DNA from: an uncultured Acidimicrobiia bacterium
GTDB lineage: Bacteria > Actinomycetota > Acidimicrobiia > Spongiisociales > Spongiisociaceae
Assembly (NCBI GenBank): GCA_958295745.1
Contig: CATQHD010000002.1
Span: 1-42,616, forward strand
DNA: 42,616 bases
Direction of reading: 5' to 3'
This document shows positions 4,114-16,100 of this stretch, piece by piece. Every line of letters begins with the position of its first letter. Position 1 is the first letter of the stretch. The notes beneath the pieces were generated by a model. The model saw only the letters and a program-made list of their open reading frames with translations. It was not told the DNA's origin and did no database searches. A program made the translations under genes and the position numbers.

Positions 4114-7100
4114 CTAGCCGCGGCGCCTTGCCACGGCATACGCTGCCAGGACCGGCAGACCGGCGTACATGCCCGCCAGCAACGCGATCGACAGCGCGCC
4201 TGCCGCCGCCACCGAGACATCCGAACCGGGCTCGGCCATCGGCATCACGGCGCCAAGCACCCAGATCCCGGGCGTTATCGCCGCGCGGACGAGATCCCTG
4301 AACGCGTCGTTCTGCCGTTCCAGGTCGGCGATAACGGGAGATACGGTGTAGTATGCGGTGTTGAATACACCCATGAACGAGGCGCCCGGAACCGTGGAGA
4401 GCACCGTGGCGTCCCTCAGCTCGCGGAGCCGCTGCACCTGCGGGGCAAGCTCCGTCCCGTATGCGGCCGTGGCGATCAGGCAGCCTCCTCCGGTGCCGGT
4501 ACTGCCGGCGTCCACGTCACCGCCGCCGCCGGCGCCGCCCTCACCCGCCTCCGGACCGGCCTCGGGCACGACAACCGTACATACGCCGTCACGGTTGACG
4601 GTTCCGGGGCCGCACCCGTCCCCGCCGGTTTCGGGCGGCTGTTGCCCGCCGGCGGCGCCGGCGGCGGCGGCGGCGTCTGCCGGATCCGTCCGCCCCGGAT
4701 CACCTGACGTAGAGGCAGGCTCCGGCGCCCGTTGCGGCGGCTCCACCGTCGCGCCGCCGGCGCCCGGTTCTGCCCGATCCGGCGCGCCGCCGCCGGCGCC
4801 GCCGCCGTCACCCGCGGCGTCCCCGTCCTGCAAGGGCACGCCGGATCCGGTCCGCGGGGCATGGGACGGCACCTCGTACAGCGTCTGGCCCACGCAGGAG
4901 TCCACGCGGACCGACTCGCTGACGGTGCTCAGGGTTCCGCCGGACTGCAGGAGGGCGGTCACGCCGATATAGTCGTCGGCCTCGCCCATCGCCGCCGTAA
5001 AGGCGCCGTATCCGGGAATGGCGGGGGCCGGGGCGGGGGCCGCCGGGCCGGCGGCGGCATCACCGATCTTGACCGCCTCCTGGTACCCAAGCTGTACCGT
5101 GCGCACGGATATGGAGATGTTCTCATAGTCGGGTCCCGCCACTATGCCGACTACCCCCGCCTGGCAGTCCCACGATATGGACCAGATATAGAGGTCTTGG
5201 GCCCGGGTGGCAGGACCGATGGACGGGACGCCTGCGCCGCCGGGGGCGCCTGCGCCGCCGCCTCCTCCTCCGCCGCCGCCGCCTCCGCCGCCGCTGGATC
5301 TGCCGCCGGTCGGCGGGGCGGGAGGAGCCGTAACCTCGGGCCCGGGCCGTGGCGTCACGGCGGGCGGCGGATCCGCATGTCCTATCGCCGAAAAGTGCAG
5401 CGTCCACACCGTGTCCGTACCCGGCACCCTGCACGCCCCGCCGTCTTCACCGGCCGCGGGCGTCCGTATGCCCAGCCTGGCATCGGCCTCGCCCATGCCC
5501 AGGGACAGGGCACGGGTACACTCGTTTATGCGCAGCGTCTCACCCGCGCTGTTGATCGAAAAGACGATGCCGCCCAGCTCCGGGAATGTTACGTTTACCA
5601 GTTTGTCAAACTCCAGATCCTTGTCAGGATTACCGAACTCTATGATGGTCGCATCGTCAAACTCAAAGCCCGGGTTGGCGGTCTTGAACGTGGCGGACGG
5701 CTTCTTGGCGGTCACGTTGTCGATGATGATCGCGAGTTGGTCGCCGCCGCCAGACTCTTTCGCGGTGGCGTTGGACGGGAACACCACGATGGCGGATCTG
5801 TGTATGACGGTGAGGTCGTGTTGCGGGAAGCCGGCGCCGCCAGGTGTATTGACAAACCGGAGTGTGGGCGTTATGTCCGTCGCGTTTATCTCGCGGATCA
5901 GGGTGCGGCTGCCGATCGGTATGTCGACCTCCGTGAGATCAGGCGTGCTGCTCACGTTCACAAGACTTTTGAGATCGAGATTGGCACTGTCTTGTCCGGT
6001 AAGCGTGTGTTTGCGGCCGGGGTTTTCAAGCGCGTTTGCGATGGTGCCCTTGTCGGCGACATCGGCGGTTATGTCAAAGCTGACGGTGTGGTTAGGCGAG
6101 GTACCGACGTCCGTGTCCGATCTCCACTCGACCAGTACGCTGTTTCCGAACAGGGTTGCATGAGTGGCGTTGTCCGCCAGATTGGAGGTGGTGTCCGTAC
6201 CGGTATTGTTCAAGACTATGTTCACATAGTGCAGGGGATCGGACGTCACCGGTTCGGTATAGACCGCCGTGATGGATTGGTCGCCGGTGATAAAGGCGCG
6301 TACAAAGGTCGGGATCCTGTCGTATGTGATCATGAACCGGTCGGCTACCCCGTTGGGGTTGCCCGCCCCGTCGTCGGCCACGCCGGCGGCGATGTCCACC
6401 AGGACGGTGCCGTCGCGGGCGGGCGAGACGCTAAAGGTATAGTTGGCGCCGGTGTCGTCGCTGGCCACAAAGCCGGTCACGTCCCCGGGGTCGGCGGTGC
6501 CCGAAACCCTGATGTCGCCCGCTTCAAAGCCGGTGACGTTCTCGCCAAAGTCGACCCGGAAGTCGATGGCGTTGGCGTTGGTCGTGCCGGACTGCGTGGA
6601 GTTGATGGCCGGGACCGGGGCGGTGCGGTCGGATACGATCGAGAGCGTGTCGGCCGCCATGTTGCCGATGCCGGAGCCGGTCTGCGCCACGCCTGGGCCG
6701 ATGTCCACCGTGATGGGGCCGTCCTCGGATGGCACCACATCAAAGGTGTAGACGGGGGCGCCGCTGTCATCAAAGTTGATCAGGCCGTTGGCGGCGGCAT
6801 CGCCGGTCAGCGTGATGTCGGTTGCGGTGAAGCCGATGACGGGCATGCCGAATTCCACCTGGAAGTTGACGGTGGCGCTGTTGGTCGGGCTACCCTGCGT
6901 GGATGTGACGGTGGTGGTGGGCATCCTGCCGTCGTACCGTACCGAGAACTGCGGGGCCGCGGTATTGTCGTTGCCGGCGATGTCCTGCACGGCGCCCGCG
7001 GCGATGTCGGCCGTGACGGTCCCGGTGGCGGCGGAGGGTACCGCATCGAACGTATAGTTGGCGCCGGTGCCGTCCTGCACGGCGGCCAGGCGGAGCACGG

Positions 7101-10100
7101 CTCCCGGATTCGCGGTGCCGCCCAGCGTGATGTCGGCGGCGTCAAAGCCGGTGACGTTCTCGCCGAATGCGACCGTAAAGTTGATGGCCGGGCCGGCCTG
7201 CTTCCCGCCGATGATCGGGGTCGGGACGGTGCGATCCGATACGATCGAGAACCGCTGGGCCTTCATACTGGCGACGTCCCGGTCGTTCCGCGCCGCGCCG
7301 GCGGCGATATCCACGGTGATGGTGCCGTCGGCGGTGGGCATCAGATCAAATGAGTAGTCGGCGGCATTGATCACCTCAAAGTTCTCTACGCCGTTCGTGG
7401 AGGCGTTGCCGCCCAGCGTGATGTCCGTGCCCTCAAAGCCGGCGACATCCTGGCTAAAGGTCACGTTGAAGTTTATGGTGGCCGCGTTGGTCGGGCCCGG
7501 CTCCTGCACCGCGGTGATGACGGGGAACGGTATCGTGCTGTTGTACGTTACCGAGAACCGGTCGGCGGCCGTGTTGTTGTTGCCCGCATCATCCTTGGCG
7601 ACGTTTTCGGGGACGTCCACGTGTATGGTGCCGTCGGCGGTCGGCCTCACGACGAACGTATAGTTGGCGTCGTTGTTGATGGGTGCAAACTCGGTTATGC
7701 CGCCGTGGGCGGTGAGGCCCGACAGCACGATGCCGGCCTCGGCAAAGTCGACAACCTTTTCGCCAAAGCCGATGTTAAAGTTGAGGGCCGTACCGACCTG
7801 CTCCCCGGTGATCTCCGGGGCCGGGGCGACGTTGTCGAACCGTATGGTGAGCCGGTCGGCCGCGGTGTTGTCTATGCCGAGGGCGTTCTGCGCCACGCCG
7901 GCGGCGACATCCACGGTGACGTTGCCGGGGGCGGTGGGCACGACATCAAACGAGTAGTTTGTGGCATTGATCTCCGCAAAGTTGGTCGCGACGACGCCGC
8001 CGGCGGTGGCGGCGCCTGACAGCGTGATGCCGGTACCGGCAAAGCCGGTGACGTCATCGCTGAACGTTACGTTGAAGTTGATGGTTGCCGCGTTGGTCGG
8101 GCTACTCTGTTTTGCGGTGATCTCCACGGTTGGGCGGGTCGGGTCATAGTCCACCGAGAGGGTGGCGGCAGCCGTGTTGGGGCTGCCGGCCAGGTCGCGC
8201 GCCGCGCCGGCGGCGATGTCCACCTGTACGGTGCCCTGCGAGGAGGCCACCAGGTCGAAGGTATAGTTGGCCCCCTCGTTGATGCTCGCAAAGTTGGTGA
8301 CGGCGCCTGGGCTGCCCGATCCCGATACGGCGATGTCATCGGCGGTAAACTCGGTGACGGTCTCGTTGAACCCGATGTTAAAGTCGACGGTGGCAGAGCC
8401 GGTGGTGCTCGGCTGGGTCGTGGTGATGATAGGTACGGGGACGGTCCTGTCCGAGAACAGCTCGAGCTGCGGGGCCGCCGTGTTGGTGTTGCCCAGGCCG
8501 CTGGTGGCCACGCCCGCATCGACGTCGACCGTCAGGGTGCCGTCACGGGTGGGCACCAGCTCGAACCCGTAGACGTCCTCGGTTCCCGGGGTGGGCACGG
8601 ATCCAAAGCCGGTGACGCCGCCGTGGGAGGCCATCCCGCCGACCTGTATGTCACCCTCCTCGAAGCCGTTGACGGACTCGCTGAATGTCACGTTGAATGC
8701 CAGGGTGGTGGCGTTGGTCCGTCCCGACTGTGCAGAGGTGATCAGCACGGAGGGGCGGGTCGGGTCATAGTCCACCGAGAGGGTGGCGGCAGCCGTGTTG
8801 GGGCTGCCGGCCAGGTCGCGCGCCGCGCCGGCGGCGATGTCCACCTGTACGGTGCCCTGCGAGGAGGCCACCAGGTCGAAGGTATAGTTGGCCCCCTCGT
8901 TGATGCTCGCAAAGTTGGTGACGGCGCCTGGGCTGCCCGATCCCGATACGGCGATGTCATCGGCGGTAAACTCGGTGACGGTCTCGTTGAACCCGATGTT
9001 AAAGTCGACGGTGGCAGAGCCGGTGGTGCTCGGCTGGGTCGTGGTGATGATAGGTACGGGGACGGTCCTGTCCGAGAACAGCTCGAGCTGCGGGGCCGCC
9101 GTGTTGGTGTTGCCCAGGCCGCTGGTGGCCACGCCCGCATCGACGTCGACCGTCAGGGTGCCGTCACGGGTGGGCACCAGCTCGAACCCGTAGACGTCCT
9201 CGGTTCCCGGGGTGGGCACGGATCCAAAGCCGGTGACGCCGCCGTGGGAGGCCATCCCGCCGACCTGTATGTCACCCTCCTCGAAGCCGTTGACGGACTC
9301 GCTGAATGTCACGTTGAATGCCAGGGTGGTGGCGTTGGTCCGTCCCGACTGTGCAGAGGTGATCAGCACGGAGGGGCGGGTCGGGTCATATTCCACCGAG
9401 AGGGTGGCGGCAGCCGTGTTGGGGCTGCCGGCCAGGTCGCGCGCCGCGCCGGCGGCGATGTCCACCTGTACGGTGCCCTGCGAGGAGGCCACCAGGTCGA
9501 AGGTATAGTTGGCCCCCTCGTTGATGCTCGCAAAGTTGGTGACGGCGCCTGGGCTGCCCGATCCCGATACGGCGATGTCATCGGCGGTAAACTCGGTGAC
9601 GGTCTCGTTGAACCCGATGTTAAAGTCGACGGTGGCAGAGCCGGTGGTGCTCGGCTGGGTCGTGGTGATGATAGGTACGGGGACGGTCCTGTCCGAGAAC
9701 AGCTCGAGCTGCGGGGCCGCCGTGTTGGTGTTGCCCAGGCCGCTGGTGGCCACGCCCGCATCGACGTCGACCGTCAGGGTGCCGTCACGGGTGGGCACCA
9801 GCTCGAACCCGTAGACGTCCTCGGTTCCCGGGGTGGGCACGGATCCAAAGCCGGTGACGCCGCCGTGGGAGGCCATCCCGCCGACCTGTATGTCACCCTC
9901 CTCGAAGCCGTTGACGGACTCGCTGAATGTCACGTTGAATGCCAGGGTGGTGGCGTTGGTCCGTCCCGACTGTGCAGAGGTGATCAGCACGGAGGGGCGG
10001 GTCGGGTCATAGTCCACCGAGAGGGTGGCGGCAGCCGTGTTGGGGCTGCCGGCCAGGTCGCGCGCCGCGCCGGCGGCGATGTCCACCTGTACGGTGCCCT

Positions 10101-13100
10101 GCGAGGAGGCCACCAGGTCGAAGGTATAGTTGGCCCCCTCGTTGATGCTCGCAAAGTTGGTGACGGCGCCTGGGCTGCCCGATCCCGATACGGCGATGTC
10201 ATCGGCGGTAAACTCGGTGACGGTCTCGTTGAACCCGATGTTAAAGTCGACGGTGGCAGAGCCGGTGGTGCTCGGCTGGGTCGTGGTGATGATAGGTACG
10301 GGGACGGTCCTGTCCGAGAACAGCTCGAGCTGCGGGGCCGCCGTGTTGGTGTTGCCCAGGCCGCTGGTGGCCACGCCCGCATCGACGTCGACCGTCAGGG
10401 TGCCGTCACGGGTGGGCACCAGCTCGAACCCGTAGACGTCCTCGGTTCCCGGGGTGGGCACGGATCCAAAGCCGGTGACGCCGCCGGTGGCCGCCGTGCC
10501 GCCGACCTGTATGTCACCCTCCTCGAAGCCGTTGACGGACTCGCTGAATGTCACGTTGAATGCCAGGGTGGTGGCGTTGGTCCGTCCCGACTGTGCAGAG
10601 GTGATCAGCACGGAGGGGCGGGTCGGGTCATATTCCACCGAGAGGGTGGCGGCAGCCGTGTTGGGGCTGCCGGCCAGGTCGCGCGCCGCGCCGGCGGCGA
10701 TGTCCACCTGTACGGTGCCCTGCGAGGAGGCCACCAGGTCGAAGGTATAGTTGGCCCCCTCGTTGATGCTCGCAAAGTTGGTGACGGCGCCTGGGCTACC
10801 CGATCCCGATACGGCGATGTCCTCGGCGGTAAACTCGGTGACGGTCTCGTTGAACCCGATGTTAAAGTCGACGGTGGCAGAGCCGGTGGTGCTAGGCTGG
10901 GTCGTGGTGATGATAGGTACGGGGACGGTCCTGTCCGAGAACAGCTCGAGCTGCGGGGCCGCCGTGTTGGTGTTGCCCAGGCCGCTGGTGGCGACGCCCG
11001 CATCGACGTCGACCGTCAGGGTGCCGTCACGGGTGGGCACCAGCTCGAACCCGTAGACGTCCTCGGTTCCCGGGGTGGGCACGGATCCAAAGCCGGTGAC
11101 GCCGCCGGTGGCCGCCGTGCCGCCGACCTGTATGTCACCCTCCTCGAAGCCGTTGACGGACTCGCTGAATGTCACGTTGAATGCCAGGGTGGTGGCGTTG
11201 GTCCGGCCCGACTGTGCAGAGGTGATCAGCACGGTTGGGCGGGTCGGGTCATAGTCCACCGAGAGGGTGGCGGCAGCCGTGTTGGGGCTGCCGGCCAGGT
11301 CGCGCGCCGCGCCGGCGGCGATGTCCACCTGTACGGTGCCCTGCGAGGAGGCCACCAGGTCGAAGGTATAGTTGGCCCCCTCGTTGATGCTCGCAAAGTT
11401 GGTGACGGCGCCTGGGCTACCCGATCCCGATACGGCGATGTCCTCGGCGGTAAACTCGGTGACGGTCTCGTTGAACCCGATGTTAAAGTCGACGGTGGCA
11501 GAGCCGGTGGTGCTAGGCTGGGTCGTGGTGATGATAGGTACGGGGACGGTCCTGTCCGAGAACAGCTCGAGCTGCGGGGCCGCCGTGTTGGTGTTGCCCA
11601 GGCCGCTGGTGGCGACGCCCGCATCGACGTCGACCGTCAGGGTGCCGTCACGGGTGGGCACCAGCTCGAACCCGTAGACGTCCTCGGTTCCCGGGGTGGG
11701 CACGGATCCAAAGCCGGTGACGCCGCCGGTGGCCGCCGTGCCGCCGACCTGTATGTCACCCTCCTCGAAGCCGTTGACGGACTCGCTGAATGTCACGTTG
11801 AATGCCAGGGTGGTGGCGTTGGTCCGGCCCGACTGTGCAGAGGTGATCAGCACGGTTGGGCGGGTCGGGTCATAGTCCACCGAGAGGGTGGCGGCAGCCG
11901 TGTTGGGGCTGCCGGCCAGGTCGCGCGCCGCGCCGGCGGCGATGTCCACCTGTACGGTGCCCTGCGAGGAGGCCACCAGGTCGAAGGTATAGTTGGCCCC
12001 CTCGTTGATGCTCGCAAAGTTGGTGACGGCGCCTGGGCTACCCGATCCCGATACGGCGATGTCCTCGGCGGTAAACTCGGTGACGGTCTCGTTGAACCCG
12101 ATGTTAAAGTCGACGGTGGCAGAGCCGGTGGTGCTAGGCTGGGTCGTGGTGATGATAGGTACGGGGACGGTCCTGTCCGAGAACAGCTCGAGCTGCGGGG
12201 CCGCCGTGTTGGTGTTGCCCAGGCCGCTGGTGGCGACGCCCGCATCGACGTCGACCGTCAGGGTGCCGTCACGGGTGGGCACCAGCTCGAACCCGTAGAC
12301 GTCCTCGGTTCCCGGGGTGGGCACGGATCCAAAGCCGGTGACGCCGCCGGTGGCCGCCGTGCCGCCGACCTGTATGTCACCCTCCTCGAAGCCGTTGACG
12401 GACTCGCTGAATGTCACGTTGAATGCCAGGGTGGTGGCGTTGGTCCGGCCCGACTGTGCAGAGGTGATCAGCACGGAGGGGCGGGTCGGGTCATATTCCA
12501 CCGAGAGGGTGGCGGCAGCCGTGTTGGGGCTGCCGGCCAGGTCGCGCGCCGCGCCGGCGGCGATGTCCACCTGTACGGTGCCCTGCGAGGAGGCCACCAG
12601 GTCGAAGGTATAGTTGGCCCCCTCGTTGATGCTCGCAAAGTTGGTGACGGCGCCTGGGCTACCCGATCCCGATACGGCGATGTCATCGGCGGTAAACTCG
12701 GTGACGGTCTCGTTGAACCCGATGTTAAAGTCGACGGTGGCAGAGCCGGTGGTGCTCGGCTGGGTCGTGGTGATGATAGGTACGGGGACGGTCCTGTCCG
12801 AGAACAGCTCGAGCTGCGGGGCCGCCGTGTTGGTGTTGCCCAGGCCGCTGGTGGCCACGCCCGCATCGACGTCGACCGTCAGGGTGCCGTCACGGGTGGG
12901 CACCAGCTCGAACCCGTAGACGTCCTCGGTTCCCGGGGTGGGCACGGATCCAAAGCCGGTGACGCCGCCGTGGGAGGCCATCCCGCCGACCTGTATGTCA
13001 CCCTCCTCGAAGCCGTTGACGGACTCGCTGAATGTCACGTTGAATGCCAGGGTGGTGGCGTTGGTCCGTCCCGACTGTGCAGAGGTGATCAGCACGGAGG

Positions 13101-16100
13101 GGCGGGTCGGGTCATATTCCACCGAGAGGGTGGCGGCAGCCGTGTTGGGGCTGCCGGCCAGGTCGCGCGCCGCGCCGGCGGCGATGTCCACCTGTACGGT
13201 GCCCTGCGAGGAGGCCACCAGGTCGAAGGTATAGTTGGCCCCCTCGTTGATGCTCGCAAAGTTGGTGACGGCGCCTGGGCTACCCGATCCCGATACGGCG
13301 ATGTCCTCGGCGGTAAACTCGGTGACGGTCTCGTTGAACCCGATGTTAAAGTCGACGGTGGCAGAGCCGGTGGTGCTAGGCTGGGTCGTGGTGATGATAG
13401 GTACGGGGACGGTCCTGTCCGAGAACAGCTCGAGCTGCGGGGCCGCCGTGTTGGTGTTGCCCAGGCCGCTGGTGGCGACGCCCGCATCGACGTCGACCGT
13501 GACGGTGCCGTCACGGGTGGGCACCAGCTCGAACCCGTAGACGTCCTCGGTTCCCGGGGTGGGCACGGATCCAAAGCCGGTGACGCCGCCGTGGGAGGCC
13601 ATCCCGCCGACCTGTATGTCACCCTCCTCGAAGCCGTTGACGGACTCGCTGAATGTCACGTTGAATGCCAGGGTGGTGGCGTTGGTCCGGCCCGACTGTG
13701 CAGAGGTGATCAGCACGGTTGGGCGGGTCGGGTCATAGTCCACCGAGAGGGTGGCGGCAGCCGTGTTGGGGCTGCCGGCCAGGTCGCGCGCCGCGCCGGC
13801 GGCGATGTCCACCTGTACGGTGCCCTGCGAGGAGGCCACCAGGTCGAAGGTATAGTTGGCCCCCTCGTTGATGCTCGCAAAGTTGGTGACGGCGCCTGGG
13901 CTGCCCGATCCCGATACGGCGATGTCATCGGCGGTAAACTCGGTGACGGTCTCGTTGAACCCGATGTTAAAGTCGACGGTGGCAGAGCCGGTGGTGCTCG
14001 GCTGGGTCGTGGTGATGATAGGTACGGGGACGGTCCTGTCCGAGAACAGCTCGAGCTGCGGGGCCGCCGTGTTGGTGTTGCCCAGGCCGCTGGTGGCCAC
14101 GCCCGCATCGACGTCGACCGTCAGGGTGCCGTCACGGGTGGGCACCAGCTCGAACCCGTAGACGTCCTCGGTTCCCGGGGTGGGCACCGACCCGAAGCCG
14201 GTGACGCCTCCGGTGGCCGCCATCCCGCCGACCTGTATGTCACCCTCCTCGAAGCCGTTGACGGACTCGCTGAATGTCACGTTGAATGCCAGGGTGGTGG
14301 CGTTGGTCCGGCCCGACTGTGCAGAGGTGATCAGCACGGTTGGGCGGGTCGGGTCATAGTCCACCGAGAGGGTGGCGGCAGCCGTGTTGGGGCTGCCGGC
14401 CAGGTCGCGCGCCGCGCCGGCGGCGATGTCCACCTGTACGGTGCCCTGCGAGGAGGCCACCAGGTCGAAGGTATAGTTGGCCCCCTCGTTGATGCTCGCA
14501 AAGTTGGTGACGGCGCCTGGGCTACCCGATCCCGATACGGCGATGTCCTCGGCGGTAAACTCGGTGACGGTCTCGTTGAACCCGATGTTAAAGTCGACGG
14601 TGGCAGAGCCGGTGGTGCTAGGCTGGGTCGTGGTGATGATAGGTACGGGGACGGTCCTGTCCGAGAACAGCTCGAGCTGCGGGGCCGCCGTGTTGGTGTT
14701 GCCCAGGCCGCTGGTGGCGACGCCCGCATCGACGTCGACCGTCAGGGTGCCGTCACGGGTGGGCACCAGCTCGAACCCGTAGACGTCCTCGGTTCCCGGG
14801 GTGGGCACGGATCCAAAGCCGGTGACGCCTCCGGTGGCCGCCATCCCGCCGACCTGTATGTCACCCTCCTCGAAGCCGTTGACGGACTCGCTGAATGTCA
14901 CGTTGAATGCCAGGGTGGTGGCGTTGGTCCGGCCCGACTGTGCAGAGGTGATCAGCACGGTTGGGCGGGTCGGGTCATAGTCCACCGAGAGGGTGGCGGC
15001 AGCCGTGTTGGGGCTGCCGGCCAGGTCGCGCGCCGCGCCGGCGGCGATGTCCACCTGTACGGTGCCCTGCGAGGAGGCCACCAGGTCGAAGGTATAGTTG
15101 GCCCCCTCGTTGATGCTCGCAAAGTTGGTGACGGCGCCTGGGCTACCCGATCCCGATACGGCGATGTCCTCGGCGGTAAACTCGGTGACGGTCTCGTTGA
15201 ACCCGATGTTAAAGTCGACGGTGGCAGAGCCGGTGGTGCTAGGCTGGGTCGTGGTGATGATAGGTACGGGGACGGTCCTGTCCGAGAACAGCTCGAGCTG
15301 CGGGGCCGCCGTGTTGGTGTTGCCCAGGCCGCTGGTGGCGACGCCCGCATCGACGTCGACCGTCAGGGTGCCGTCACGGGTGGGCACCAGCTCGAACCCG
15401 TAGACGTCCTCGGTTCCCGGGGTGGGCACGGATCCAAAGCCGGTGACGCCGCCGGTGGCCGCCGTGCCGCCGACCTGTATGTCACCCTCCTCGAAGCCGT
15501 TGACGGACTCGCTGAATGTCACGTTGAATGCCAGGGTGGTGGCGTTGGTCCGGCCCGACTGTGCAGAGGTGATCAGCACGGTTGGGCGGGTCGGGTCATA
15601 GTCCACCGAGAGGGTGACGGCAGCCGTGTTGGGGCTGCCGGCCAGGTCGCGCGCCGCGCCGGCGGCGATGTCCACCTGTACGGTGCCCTGCGAGGAGGCC
15701 ACCAGGTCGAAGGTATAGTTGGCCCCCTCGTTGATGCTCGCAAAGTTGGTGACGACACCGGGGCTGCCCGATCCCGATACGGCGATGTCATCGGCGGTAA
15801 ACTCGGTGACGGTCTCGTTGAACCCGATGTTAAAGTCGACGGTGGCAGAGCCGGTGGTGCTCGGCTGGGTCGTGGTGATGATAGGTACGGGGACGGTCCT
15901 GTCCGAGAACAGCTCGAGCTGCGGGGCCGCCGTGTTGGTGTTGCCCAGGCCGCTGGTGGCGACGCCCGCATCGACGTCGACCGTGACGGTGCCGTCACGG
16001 GTGGGCACCAGCTCGAACCCGTAGACGTCCTCGGTTCCCGGGGTGGGCACGGATCCAAAGCCGGTGACGCCGCCGGTGGCCGCCGTGCCGCCGACCTGTA

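Noticed and set aside
4732..7353. Plus-strand open frame of 873 codons
   Set aside because: Antisense to the well-supported C-terminal region and Ig-like domains; long only because of high GC.
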